In this document: one piece after another, positions 32,698-41,966 of the stretch
How positions within the stretch are numbered: position 1 is the stretch's first letter
How the letters are laid out: each line of letters begins with the position of its first letter
Source of the DNA: Clostridium polyendosporum
GTDB lineage: Bacteria > Bacillota > Clostridia > Clostridiales > Clostridiaceae
Direction: 5' to 3'
Assembly: GCF_018332455.1 (NCBI RefSeq)
Contig: NZ_BOPZ01000007.1
Span: 81,109 to 145,108 of the forward strand
DNA length: 64,000 bases
Notes under the pieces: generated by a model
What the model was told of the DNA's origin: nothing
The model's database searches: none
Seen by the model: only the letters and a program-made list of their open reading frames with translations
Made by a program: the position numbers and the translations under genes

Positions 32698-33240
32698 TTA
32701 ATTAGAATATTGTAACCATTTAGTATAAAGTTCGGGTCTTATAGCCTTAATAAAATTTAGAAATTGTTTTTTGTACCCAAGCTCTTCTAATCCTTTAATA
32801 ATTAAGTATGGATATATGGTTCTTTTCTTCATAGCTCTAGCGGTATCAATAAGCTTAATATCACCTGATGGTGTTATAAAAATATGAAATAATGCTGCAT
32901 CCAATCTGTTATAACCCACCCCCATCATAGCCTCATACAATTCAACAATTTTACTTGAAACACTTGATGTAAGAGTGTGTACTGATAAGTATTTGTCAAG
33001 TTCAATACCGTTTATACACTCTCTTATAATATAGTTTTTACCATATGCATAAAGTCTGGGAAAATGTGAGTCTTTTTGTGCCATAACTAGCGTTTCTAAC
33101 TCATCTTTACATACTTGTTTTCTTTTGAAAATTTTAATACACCTTTGTGAGTCAATTCTGTATACTTTACCTTGTGTTCCACGCCCTAATAATTCCAGTT
33201 CTTTTATATTTAAGCCTGCATACAGTTTAATGACAATCAC
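32698..33240 (-). CDS. Protein-kinase-like fold protein
   Basis: 180 aa, shorter than standard kinases. A Gly-rich loop (LLGRGTQGKVYRID), the ATP-binding Lys in RCIKIFKRKQ and a hinge-like IIRECINGIELDKYL are visible. The catalytic loop is atypical: RLDAALFHIFITPSGDIKLI keeps an Asp, but the metal-binding Asn position reads His. The DFG-like motif reads LIDTARA. This resembles small Rio/YrbL-like kinases. Activity is uncertain. Start is GTG 33240 with a weak RBS (TCAGGTG overlapping it); the true start may be a few codons downstream. Together with PHP and metallophosphoesterase genes it forms a probable operon next to a transposon. Confidence 0.7.
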   Translation of the reverse strand: MIVIKLYAGLNIKELELLGRGTQGKVYRIDSQRCIKIFKRKQVCKDELETLVMAQKDSHFPRLYAYGKNYIIRECINGIELDKYLSVHTLTSSVSSKIVELYEAMMGVGYNRLDAALFHIFITPSGDIKLIDTARAMKKRTIYPYLIIKGLEELGYKKQFLNFIKAIRPELYTKWLQYSN

Positions 33241-33321
33241 CTGATCAATATAGCAATATCGATATTAGTATATGATGATAAACAGCTTTTTGACTTATGC
33301 AATTTTAAGAATTTGTTTTTA

Positions 33322-34485
33322 GGCTATGTTTTAAATAAATGTTGATTATTGTTTTATTTGTATTATTCAGGTATAATAAACTCAAAGCATTAGTCTGGGG
33401 GAATTGTTATGCCACAAATAAAATCTTTGATATCATACATTGAAAAACTATCATCACAGGAACAAGACCAATTAATGTGTTACTTGGAAGAAATCCTTAC
33501 ACTAGATAAACGAGCAGATCAAATTACTGAAGAAGTAATGGAGAGCAGATTTTCAAGGGGCAAAATATGCCCACATTGTAATTCGAATACTATATCAAAA
33601 AATGGTAAATATAACGGTAAACAAAGGTATATATGTAAGTCTTGTGGTAAGACTTTTAATGATTTCACACATTCTGCAATTTACATGAGTAAAAAACCCC
33701 TAGACAAATGGTTAGAATATGCTAAATGTATGATTAACGGATACTCTATTAGAAAATGTGCTGAAATTGTAGGAATTAATATTGCAACAAGTTTCTTTTG
33801 GAGACACAAACTTCTGGATGCAATAAGACTATTCATTGGGATAGGTTCTGTTAAAGGTATAGTTGAAGCTGATGAGATCTTCCTCACCGAATCTTTTAAA
33901 GGTAATCATAAGAATAGCAAAAACTTTAAGTTGCCAAGGAATGCTCATAAAAGAGGTGAAGATCTTAAAAATAAAGGGATTTCAAAAGATCATATATGTG
34001 TTGCTACTGCAATGGATAGACAAGGCAATATAATTATGGAGTTATTATGCAAAGGTAAAATGACACATCAAGAATTAAAAAGACTCTATACCGGACGTAT
34101 TACAAATAATTCTATCCTTTGTACTGATAGTGATAAAAGGTATAACCATTTTGCAATAGATCTTTCTTTAGGATACAAACCTATAAAAGGAGGTTACCAC
34201 AAAGAAGGAATTTACCATATTCAGCATATTAGTTCTTTACGTAGTAAATTTAAAAAATGGATATATAAATTTCACGGAGTTGCTACCAAATATCTTAATA
34301 ATTATATTTATTGGTTTAAGTGGTTACAATACTACAAAAATGATAAAGATATTGTAAAGATTAAAAACCTTATCGTTCAAAGTAATGTTGTTTATTGTGA
34401 TGTAAAAACTGCAGATTATAAAACAAGAAAACCTAGTTTTATATAGTATATTACTCTACTAAACTAACATTAAAAAGTTATAAAA
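33322..34485 (+). mobile_element. IS1595-type insertion sequence (boundaries tentative)
   Basis: Encloses one transposase gene. The left end may be GGCTATGTTTTAAATAAATG at 33322; the right-end candidate near 34464-34485 (CTAACATTAAAAAGTTAT) matches it only partly after inversion. No clear target-site duplication was seen. It lies between the kinase-like operon and the mannitol genes. Confidence 0.55.
33409..34446 (+). CDS. IS1595-family transposase
   Basis: 345 aa, apparently full length. N-terminal zinc-ribbon (CPHCNSNTISKNGKYN, then YICKSCGKTF), a helix-turn-helix segment (INGYSIRKCAEIVGINIATS), then the ISXO2-like DDE nuclease domain: first Asp in GIVEADEIFL, second in LCTDSDKRYNHF, and the conserved HIQHISSLRSKFKKWIYKF and HGVATKYLNNYIYWFKWL. 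These C-terminal marks are typical of the IS1595 family. RBS GGGGGAATT before ATG. No nonsense or frameshift, so it may be active. Confidence 0.92.
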   Translation: MPQIKSLISYIEKLSSQEQDQLMCYLEEILTLDKRADQITEEVMESRFSRGKICPHCNSNTISKNGKYNGKQRYICKSCGKTFNDFTHSAIYMSKKPLDKWLEYAKCMINGYSIRKCAEIVGINIATSFFWRHKLLDAIRLFIGIGSVKGIVEADEIFLTESFKGNHKNSKNFKLPRNAHKRGEDLKNKGISKDHICVATAMDRQGNIIMELLCKGKMTHQELKRLYTGRITNNSILCTDSDKRYNHFAIDLSLGYKPIKGGYHKEGIYHIQHISSLRSKFKKWIYKFHGVATKYLNNYIYWFKWLQYYKNDKDIVKIKNLIVQSNVVYCDVKTADYKTRKPSFI

Positions 34486-34517
34486 AGAACTTAATCAATA
34501 TTCTTAAAATAAAAAAA

Positions 34518-34557
34518 TTAGATTATAGGAGTTATTTTTGCAACTCCTATAATCTAA
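34518..34557. terminator. Bidirectional terminator between the IS and mtlD
   Basis: TTAGATTATAGGAGTT (34518-34533) pairs perfectly with AACTCCTATAATCTAA (34542-34557), 8-nt loop. Confidence 0.85.
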
Positions 34558-34608
34558 TTCATTATCAACAATATTCTAAAACAGAGCAATCATTTAACAT
34601 ATATCAGT

Positions 34609-35763
34609 TTATACTGCAAATTTAGTATATCTTTCAACAACATCATTTAATATGTTATCTTCTGGTGAAATCTCTGATATCTCTTGTAATGTTCTTTCAA
34701 TACCAAGTTTTTCTATCATTTGTCTAAGTTTAATACTTTGATTATCGCTAGTATTCTGGTAACTTAGTACTGCACAGATACCTAAAATTAAGTTAGGTGT
34801 TTCTGCTCCATATTGTCTAGCTGTTACTAAAGGTTTGATTAATCTATCATTTTTTCCTAGTTTTCTTAATGGTTCTCTCGCAACTCTAGAAACATCATCT
34901 TTTAGATGTGGATTTTTAAATCTATTAAGTATTTTTTGTATATAATTATGATGTTTTTCTGGATCAAACCCATACTTATTGATTAATCCTTCACCACTTT
35001 CAGTCATTGCACCTTCTACTATCATTCTAATTTTTTCATCATTGATACTTTCTTCTATAGTTTTATATCCTTTTAAATATCCAAGATATGCAGTCAATGC
35101 ATGTCCAGTATTAAGAGTAAATAACTTTCTTTCAATATAAGCTAATAAATTATCTGTCAAGTTCATGCCAGGTATTTCAGGTAATACTCCCTTGAATCCA
35201 TCTTTTTCAACATTCCACTCATAAAAGCTTTCTACTACTACATCTAAAATATTACCGTTATTTATTGTTGATGGTGGCACAATTCTATCCACAGAACAAT
35301 TAGGGAATCCTACTGAAGTTTCTAAATATTCAAACTCTTCTACCTGCAAATATTTTATTATTTCATATTTTAAAATTAGAGAAGCATATATAGCATTTTC
35401 ACAAGCTATAATATTTAAGTTTGTTTTTATTCCTCTTTTGCATCTCAATTTGATTCCATCTGCAATTACAGGAGCAATTTTACTTAGTATTGAAGGCCCA
35501 ACTGCTGTGGTTATTATTTCAGCATCACATATACATTCTGACAAATTAGGATCATTAACATTAAGAGCCTTAATATTAGTGATTTCTTGTTGACTTGTCT
35601 CCTTATCAAGAATATGCACGGTGTATTTTTTTTCTTCATTAATCTTATCAACTACTTGTTGGTTTACATCAGCGAAGGTTACTTCATAATTTGCATTCGA
35701 TAGTAAGGCTCCAATAAAACCTCTACCAATATTACCAGCTCCAAATTGTATTGCTTTTTTCAT
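34609..35763 (-). CDS. mtlD: Mannitol-1-phosphate 5-dehydrogenase
   Basis: Oxidises mannitol 1-phosphate to fructose 6-phosphate with NAD+; 384 aa, normal length. Rossmann start KKAIQFGAGNIGRGFIGALL, then the long-chain polyol dehydrogenase marks FEYLETSVGFPNCSVDRIVP, VEKDGFKGVLPEIPGM and the catalytic Lys/Asn/His region KLFTLNTGHALTAYLGYLKG. RBS AGGAGGGG. It starts 12 bp after mtlA ends, so mtlA and mtlD are cotranscribed and translationally close. Ends at a strong terminator shared with the IS side. Confidence 0.97.
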   Translation of the reverse strand: MKKAIQFGAGNIGRGFIGALLSNANYEVTFADVNQQVVDKINEEKKYTVHILDKETSQQEITNIKALNVNDPNLSECICDAEIITTAVGPSILSKIAPVIADGIKLRCKRGIKTNLNIIACENAIYASLILKYEIIKYLQVEEFEYLETSVGFPNCSVDRIVPPSTINNGNILDVVVESFYEWNVEKDGFKGVLPEIPGMNLTDNLLAYIERKLFTLNTGHALTAYLGYLKGYKTIEESINDEKIRMIVEGAMTESGEGLINKYGFDPEKHHNYIQKILNRFKNPHLKDDVSRVAREPLRKLGKNDRLIKPLVTARQYGAETPNLILGICAVLSYQNTSDNQSIKLRQMIEKLGIERTLQEISEISPEDNILNDVVERYTKFAV

Positions 35764-35775
35764 TTTATACCCCTC

Positions 35776-37692
35776 CTAAACAACTTTTTTAACAAAAGTT
35801 TGATATATTTTCTTAGATTCACTAGTTCTACTTAGTTCTTTTATAATCTTTTCATCTTCTAAAACTGTAGCGATATTCGCTAATATTTCAAGATGTTCAT
35901 TTCCTACACCAGCAATTCCTATTACTAAATATGCTTTTTCATTTCCAAACTGAATTCCTTCTGGAAATTGTAGTATAACTATTCCTGACTTTTTAATATT
36001 CTCCTTTGCCTTAGATACTCCATGAGGAATAGCTACTCCCCCTCCTATATAGGTAGACACAAGCCCTTCTCTTTCAACCATCGCTTCTATATACTCTTCA
36101 TCTACATAGCCTGACTTTACAAGTAACTCTCCCGCCATACGAATAGCTTCAAATTTATCTACACTTTTTAAATTTGTCTTTATATTGCTAACCATTAAAA
36201 TATGATTATCTTTATTAACTTCAACGCTACTATCTACAGCTACATCATCTTTCACTTTATTTTCTAGTTTATTCTTTCCAGTCTTAAGTCTATTTAATAA
36301 CTGATCGAACTTAGGATCACTTAAGAAATTCTCAATAGAAATATGCTCTGCTTTTGGTGCATTTGATATTGCTCTTGCAGTCAATCTTGTATGACTTATA
36401 ACAATATCCGCATCCTGTGGTATATCATCTACTGATGAATTAACTACTTGTATATTTAATCCTGCCTTCTTTATCTTATTTCTTAAGTTTGATGCTCCCA
36501 TAGCACTTGATCCCATTCCAGCATCACATGAAAATACTATTTTGTTAACTACTGTCTTCATTACTCCATTTGTAGTTCCTTTTGTAGTTCCTTTTAAATC
36601 TTGCATTGCTTCTCTAGCTTTATTTAAATCGTTCTCATTTGATGAATTATTTGAACTCTTAATGAAGATTGATGCTATTATGAATGATACAAAAGTTGCT
36701 ACTGCTACTCCTGCTAAAACTCCTAATGTACTACCTTTTGGTGTCAATGCTAATAAAGCAATTATACTTCCTGGTGATGCGGTTGCTACTAATCCTGCAT
36801 TAAAAATGCTAAAGGTTAATACACCACTCGCTCCTCCACCAATTACTGCTAATATTAATATTGGATTCATTAGCACATATGGGAAATATATTTCATGAAT
36901 ACCGCCTAAGAAATGTATTATCATTGCTCCTGGTGCTGATTCCTTAGCCATTCCCTTACTAAATATCGAATAAGCTAATAGTACTCCTAATCCTGGACCC
37001 GGATTTGCTTCTAATAAGAAGAATATTGACTTTCCTACAGTTTTAGCCTGTTCTATGCCTATTGGTCCTAACACTCCATGGTTTATAGCATTATTTAAGA
37101 ATAATATCTTAGCTGGTTCAACAAATATTGATGCAAGTGGTAATAATCCTGCATTAACTATAGTTTCTACTCCAGCCTTTAATAGATTACTAAAAGATAT
37201 TACTACTGGTCCAATTGTTGAGTATCCTAGTAATGCTAACACAGCTCCTATGATACCTGCTGAGAAATTATTTACTAACATTTCGAACCCAGATTTTACT
37301 TTACCTTCTATAGCCTTATCGAATTTATTTATAACATATCCGCCTAACGGCCCCATTATCATAGCTCCAATAAACATTGGTATACTTGCTCCTACTATAA
37401 CACCCATAGTAGCTATTGCACCTAACACTCCTCCTCTGTTTCCACCTACAGCCTTACCTCCAGTGTAACCAATTAACAATGGTAAGAGATACGTAATCAT
37501 TGGACCTACTAGCTTACTAAAGGATTCATTAGGCATCCAACCTGTTGGTATAAATAATGCTGTTATGAAACCCCATGTAATAAATGCACCTATATTTGGC
37601 ATAACCATACCACTTAAGGATTTACCAAACTTTTGAACTCTGTCTTTTAGCCCTGATTTTGCATCAACGTTTAATCTAACACTTTGTTCCAT
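35776..37692 (-). CDS. mtlA: PTS mannitol transporter EIICBA
   Basis: Imports and phosphorylates mannitol. 638 aa with all three PTS domains on one chain: membrane EIIC (about residues 15-345; [35 protein letters not shown] and [19 protein letters not shown]), EIIB with the phospho-Cys in [20 protein letters not shown], a linker, and EIIA with the active His in [30 protein letters not shown] before ATG. A perfect cre site (37739-37753) lies upstream, and mtlR precedes the gene on the same strand. The EIIA domain may also serve the EIICB paralogue at 40575. Confidence 0.97.
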   Translation of the reverse strand: MEQSVRLNVDAKSGLKDRVQKFGKSLSGMVMPNIGAFITWGFITALFIPTGWMPNESFSKLVGPMITYLLPLLIGYTGGKAVGGNRGGVLGAIATMGVIVGASIPMFIGAMIMGPLGGYVINKFDKAIEGKVKSGFEMLVNNFSAGIIGAVLALLGYSTIGPVVISFSNLLKAGVETIVNAGLLPLASIFVEPAKILFLNNAINHGVLGPIGIEQAKTVGKSIFFLLEANPGPGLGVLLAYSIFSKGMAKESAPGAMIIHFLGGIHEIYFPYVLMNPILILAVIGGGASGVLTFSIFNAGLVATASPGSIIALLALTPKGSTLGVLAGVAVATFVSFIIASIFIKSSNNSSNENDLNKAREAMQDLKGTTKGTTNGVMKTVVNKIVFSCDAGMGSSAMGASNLRNKIKKAGLNIQVVNSSVDDIPQDADIVISHTRLTARAISNAPKAEHISIENFLSDPKFDQLLNRLKTGKNKLENKVKDDVAVDSSVEVNKDNHILMVSNIKTNLKSVDKFEAIRMAGELLVKSGYVDEEYIEAMVEREGLVSTYIGGGVAIPHGVSKAKENIKKSGIVILQFPEGIQFGNEKAYLVIGIAGVGNEHLEILANIATVLEDEKIIKELSRTSESKKIYQTFVKKVV

Positions 37693-37738
37693 TAGAAATT
37701 CCTCCTTCTCTTCTATTAATAATTATATTCTAACTTCA

Positions 37739-37753
37739 TTGAAATCGTTTTCA
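37739..37753 (-). promoter_or_regulatory. CcpA binding site (cre) upstream of mtlA
   Basis: TTGAAATCGTTTTCA fits the cre consensus WTGNAANCGNWNNCW at every position. It lies 46 bp ahead of mtlA, so glucose repression of mtlA-mtlD is expected. Confidence 0.8.
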
Positions 37754-37769
37754 GCTATAATTATAATTA

Positions 37770-39917
37770 TTATGTAATGGTATATTGGTTTTCATCTAAA
37801 AATATTTTTATTTTACTATAATAGTAATTAGCTAGAAGTTTACTCATTTTATTAATAATGTCACTATGAGCTCCTTGTTTAATTACATTTATAAAATTGT
37901 CATCATTTATAAGTGAACTACTTAGCACACTCATTAACTCTAATCTTTTGCTATCAACATGTACTGGTGCTAGCAGTACTAAAGCCGTATTTACAACCTC
38001 ATCGTAAGTGCCTCTCTTTAATACTATATCATTTTTAAGTCTTAAGACTCCTACTTGCAGTTTAGCAATTTCATCAGACCTGCAATGCAAAAGCATTATA
38101 TTATAGTCACTTAAAATGGTGCTTCCTAATTCCTCTCTTTTAAGTAGTTTTTCTAGAACATCATCATATTGACGCTGAGAGTCAGTAAAGAATAATGCTG
38201 CTTTTTCTATAAGATTATCTATATTCTCGGCTACAACGTTTTCTTTAAGTATAAATCTTTCTATCATCTCCTCAATACTTTCACTATATACTTTTATGGT
38301 TTTAACGTTTTCAATAAAGCTTTGATCATTTACTTCTTTATGCCTTTCATCTGACATCTTTCTTGAAAAATTCTTTAACGCCTCTTCAATCTTTATCTTA
38401 TCTTCTTCTAATAGAAGTGGATTTACATAAATATTGTTAAATTCTATATTTAGAGACACTGTTGAAATAACAAGATCTATGCCTTTTTCTCTTAATTCCT
38501 CTTCATTAATGTGAATTATGGAAATTATACTTTCAACTTCAATATTACTAAACTCTTTTTCAATTTTTGAAGCTAATAACCTCGATGTTCCAATTCCACT
38601 TGCACAAGCTATAGCTACTTTATATTTTTCAGTGTTATTCCTGTAATTTTCTAATGCTGCTGCAAAATGAATAGCAATGTACCCAATCTCTGACTCTGGT
38701 ATTTTTCCATGAACCAATTCTTCTAGAGGCTTAATACTTTTCTTACTTACGTTAAATACTTCACTATAATCCTCTTTTATTTTATCTAATAGTGGATTTC
38801 TTATATTTAACTTCATATTAAGTCTGTTAATTGCAGTTCCTAGATGGTTTGTTAAATCATTTAATAGCTTATCAGAATTTAAAAGATTTTTACCTGTTTC
38901 TTTAGAAGCATTTATAATGATTTTTTGGGCTAATTCTCTAAGTTCTAAGTTATCTAATGTTATATATAATGAATCCTCAGAATTTAACCTAAGCTTTGCC
39001 CCCTTAAGATGCATAGTTATATATCCAATTTCCCCATCAGAGATATCAACATCAAAACTCTTAGATAAGTAACTTGCCAACACACTAGAAATTTTATATT
39101 CAGGCAAAATCTTTAAATCATCTAGTGCCTTTTTGTCCATGTGAATTCGCTCGCCATTCTTTATTCTTTGTATTGCTAGTGCCAAATGAACAATTAATCC
39201 GACATAAGCACTATCTGCTAGTTTTAAATTCTTTTCTTTTTCAATCTTATTGATTAATTCTTCTATAGTTCTAATTGTCTCTTTATCTATTAGCTTTAAA
39301 AGATGATTTCTTGTACTTATCTCTATAGTACTTTGTGTTTGTCTTCCTTCTCTTACATTATCTTTGATTATATTTAGTAACTGCCCTTCATCCATACAAT
39401 CATAGATAAGATGTATCATAGCATGCCTATATTCTTCCTCACTACCTTCAATATAGATTCCTAGGCCAGGTTTTCTTACTAATTTAATATTAAACTTATC
39501 TAACCATTTCTGAACTTTATCAAGATCTGAACTTAATGTTCCTTCCGCTGCCTTTAGTAAAGAAGTAAAATAATATAGTTTTATAGGTTCCTTACTAAGA
39601 AGTAATTCACTAATAATAAAATATTGTCGTTCCTCAGGACTATACTCCTTACTTACCATCTCTTTATCTAATAAGTTCCTTAATCTAACCTTTTCTTCTA
39701 TACTCACGTCTAACATTAAACCTACACCAGGCTTCTTGCTAAGCTTGAAATTATTTGCTACGAGCCAACTTTCAATTTTAGACATTTGTCTTAGAATAGT
39801 TCTTGAACTAACTTTTAATTTCTTAGCAATATCATTTACTGTTATAGGCATATTATCTATTAGGGTTAGAAGCTCAATAATTTCTTTTTCTCTAGAAGTT
39901 AAAGTATTTTTACTCAT
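37770..39917 (-). CDS. mtlR: Mannitol operon activator MtlR (PRD-containing, BglG/MtlR family)
   Basis: Transcription regulator of 715 aa controlled by PTS phosphorylation. Order: HTH domains (VNDIAKKLKVSSRTILRQMS and a second one around 110-150), PRD1 and PRD2 (about 200-425, with GLIVHLALAIQRI and IGYIAIHFAAALENY), an EIIB-gat-like domain with Cys in VAIACASGIGTSRLLASKI, and a C-terminal EIIA-mtl-like domain (IMLLHCRSDEIAKL). This is the layout of B. subtilis MtlR and related activators. RBS AGAAGGTGAATT. It is followed after 77 bp by mtlA, and a tandem duplication (39981-40384) lies directly upstream of it. Confidence 0.94.
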   Translation of the reverse strand: MSKNTLTSREKEIIELLTLIDNMPITVNDIAKKLKVSSRTILRQMSKIESWLVANNFKLSKKPGVGLMLDVSIEEKVRLRNLLDKEMVSKEYSPEERQYFIISELLLSKEPIKLYYFTSLLKAAEGTLSSDLDKVQKWLDKFNIKLVRKPGLGIYIEGSEEEYRHAMIHLIYDCMDEGQLLNIIKDNVREGRQTQSTIEISTRNHLLKLIDKETIRTIEELINKIEKEKNLKLADSAYVGLIVHLALAIQRIKNGERIHMDKKALDDLKILPEYKISSVLASYLSKSFDVDISDGEIGYITMHLKGAKLRLNSEDSLYITLDNLELRELAQKIIINASKETGKNLLNSDKLLNDLTNHLGTAINRLNMKLNIRNPLLDKIKEDYSEVFNVSKKSIKPLEELVHGKIPESEIGYIAIHFAAALENYRNNTEKYKVAIACASGIGTSRLLASKIEKEFSNIEVESIISIIHINEEELREKGIDLVISTVSLNIEFNNIYVNPLLLEEDKIKIEEALKNFSRKMSDERHKEVNDQSFIENVKTIKVYSESIEEMIERFILKENVVAENIDNLIEKAALFFTDSQRQYDDVLEKLLKREELGSTILSDYNIMLLHCRSDEIAKLQVGVLRLKNDIVLKRGTYDEVVNTALVLLAPVHVDSKRLELMSVLSSSLINDDNFINVIKQGAHSDIINKMSKLLANYYYSKIKIFLDENQYTIT

Positions 39918-39980
39918 AATTCACCTTCTTCTATATAAATAAGTTTAATTATTTTAAAAGTATTATTCATCCATGTGAAA

Positions 39981-40110
39981 ACCTTTAAACTTTATGTCTA
40001 TATATTACTTCCCAGGAGATGATTTTTCAACCAAAACATAATCGACTATGTCCTAAAGTAATAGTGACATAAATGAATATCTATTTCTACATAAATCATC
40101 TATACAAAGT
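39981..40110. repeat. Direct repeat upstream of mtlR, copy 1
   Basis: Shares GTCTATATATTACTT (39996-40010) with copy 2 at a constant offset of 274 bp, plus TAAAGTAATAGTGACATAAA (from 40054), matched by TTAAGTAATAATGACAAAAA in copy 2. Constant offset means no gaps between the two. Confidence 0.75.
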
Positions 40111-40254
40111 AACTTTAAATTTATCACCAAACATTATTCGATTACAATTCCAACATCTTATTTTTGTGTATAAATTAAAATTCTCCTATTTCTAAGTCAC
40201 CTCCTGGTACTATTTTTAGCCTGTTGCTTATAGAAATACTATAGTTATTAAAAA

Positions 40255-40384
40255 ATCTTTGAACCTCTTGTCTATATATTACTTTTTTATGTCATCTATT
40301 TCAATCAAAAGATAATTCATAATGTCTTTAAGTAATAATGACAAAAATGAATATATACTCTTAGATAAAACATTTATATACATT
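40255..40384. repeat. Direct repeat upstream of mtlR, copy 2
   Basis: Second copy of the segment at 39981-40110, offset 274 bp, about 75 percent identical by eye. Lies downstream of the EIICB paralogue. Confidence 0.75.
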
Positions 40385-40489
40385 GAAAGTGCTACTAATT
40401 GAGTCTTTCAGCATACTATCTACTCAAACTTAACTTATAAATTGTTATAATTTATTAGGAATATCGTATTTATTCCCAAAGCATAACAC

Positions 40490-40538
40490 CCTGATTAAGC
40501 TGATTGATAATATTACTCAATACATACTTAATCAGGGG
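40490..40538 (-). terminator. Terminator of the EIICB paralogue
   Basis: CCCTGATTAAG pairs with CTTAATCAGGG across a long loop. T-tract is weak. Confidence 0.5.
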
Positions 40539-40574
40539 TAGTAATGTTTTTCACTATCGTTAAATAGTTTTATA

Positions 40575-41966
40575 TTACTTTTTTAATTTGTCTAATAGTT
40601 CATTATACTTAGGATCATTTAGGAAATTTTCAATAGAAATATGTTCTGCTTTTGGTGCATTTGCTTTTGCCCTTGCAGTTAGTCTTACATGACTTATAAC
40701 AATATCAGCGTCTTGAGGAATATCATCCACGGATGAATTAATCACTTGTATATCTAATCCTGCTTTCTTTATCTTATTTGTAAAATTTGCTGCTCCCATA
40801 GCACTTGATCCCATTCCAGCATCACATGCAAATACTATTTTGTTTATTTCTTTCTTCTTAGGTTCTTTTAAATCTTGCATTGTTTCTTTTACTTTATTTA
40901 ATTCCTCTTTACCTGATACATTCTTTGAACCCTTAATAAAAATTGATGCTACTATGAATGATACCAGAGTTGATACTACAACCCCTACTAGAACTCCTAA
41001 TATACTTCCTTTTGGTGTCATTGCTAGTAATGCAAATATACTTCCTGGTGATGGAGTTGCTACTAATCCTACATGGAAAATGCTAAATATAAATACACCA
41101 CTTGCTCCTCCAGATATAGCTGCTAATAATAATACTGGCTTCATTAACACATATGGAAAATATATCTCATGTATACCACCTAAAAAGTGTATTACTATAG
41201 CTCCTGGTGCTGATTGCTTCATCATGCCCTTACTAAATATCCAATAAGCTAATAATATTCCCAACCCCGGACCTGGATTTGGTTCTAATAAGAAGAATAT
41301 TGATCTACCTACATTTCTTGCTTGTTCTATTCCTATTGGTAATAACACTCCATGATTTATAGCATTATTTAAAAATAATATTTTAGATGGTTCAATAAAT
41401 ACCGATGCAAGTGGTAACAAACCTGAATTAACTATAGCTTGTACTCCAAACCTTAAGGCATTACTAAGAGATATTACTAGTGGTCCTATTGTTAAATATC
41501 CTAGTAAAGCTAACACCATACCTATGATACCTGCTGAAAAATTATTTACCAACATTTCAAATCCTGGTTTAACTTTGCCTTCTATAGACTTATCAAATTT
41601 GTTTATAACAAATCCACCTAACGGTCCCATTATCATAGCACCAATAAACATTGGAATAGTAGCCCCTACTACTACTCCCATAGTAGCTATTGCACCTAAT
41701 GCTCCTCCTCTACTTCCACCTATTACTTTACCTCCAGTGTAACCTATTAATAATGGTAAAAGATATGTAATCATTGGATCTACTAATTTACCTAAGTATT
41801 CATTAGGTATCCAACCAGTTGGTATAAATAGTGCTTTTATTAGCCCCCATGCTATAATAGCGCCGATGTTTGGCATAACCATACCACTTAAAAACTTACC
41901 AAACCTTTGAACTTTATCTTTTATTCTCGCCTGAGTTCCGTAGCTTAAACTAGAACTTTGATTCAT
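40575..41966 (-). CDS. PTS mannitol-type EIICB (no EIIA domain)
   Basis: Second mannitol-type PTS permease, 463 aa. EIIC and EIIB are near-identical in layout to mtlA at 35776-37692 (same [17 protein letters not shown] segment and phospho-Cys in [20 protein letters not shown]), but the chain stops at the end of EIIB with [15 protein letters not shown]. It would need an EIIA from another chain, for example the EIIA domain of MtlA. Sequence divergence between the two EIIC parts is moderate, so the duplication is not very recent. RBS AAGGGGG. Substrate may be mannitol or a related hexitol. Confidence 0.93.
   Translation of the reverse strand: MNQSSSLSYGTQARIKDKVQRFGKFLSGMVMPNIGAIIAWGLIKALFIPTGWIPNEYLGKLVDPMITYLLPLLIGYTGGKVIGGSRGGALGAIATMGVVVGATIPMFIGAMIMGPLGGFVINKFDKSIEGKVKPGFEMLVNNFSAGIIGMVLALLGYLTIGPLVISLSNALRFGVQAIVNSGLLPLASVFIEPSKILFLNNAINHGVLLPIGIEQARNVGRSIFFLLEPNPGPGLGILLAYWIFSKGMMKQSAPGAIVIHFLGGIHEIYFPYVLMKPVLLLAAISGGASGVFIFSIFHVGLVATPSPGSIFALLAMTPKGSILGVLVGVVVSTLVSFIVASIFIKGSKNVSGKEELNKVKETMQDLKEPKKKEINKIVFACDAGMGSSAMGAANFTNKIKKAGLDIQVINSSVDDIPQDADIVISHVRLTARAKANAPKAEHISIENFLNDPKYNELLDKLKK

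Larger units (their letters stand above)
39918..40574. other. Intergenic region with a tandem ~130-bp duplication
   Basis: 650 bp between mtlR and the second mannitol PTS gene. Two copies of a segment of about 130 bp occur 274 bp apart (see separate entries). A long hairpin CCCTGATTAAG/CTTAATCAGGG near 40490-40538 probably terminates the EIICB gene. Confidence 0.6.

Noticed and set aside
33322..34485. IS607- or casposon-like element
   Set aside because: Zinc-ribbon plus DDE with HGVATKYLNNY tail fits the IS1595 family; no serine recombinase or Cas1.
36542..37468. Long plus-strand open frames opposite the mannitol PTS genes
   Set aside because: Antisense shadows with membrane-protein complement composition; no RBS.
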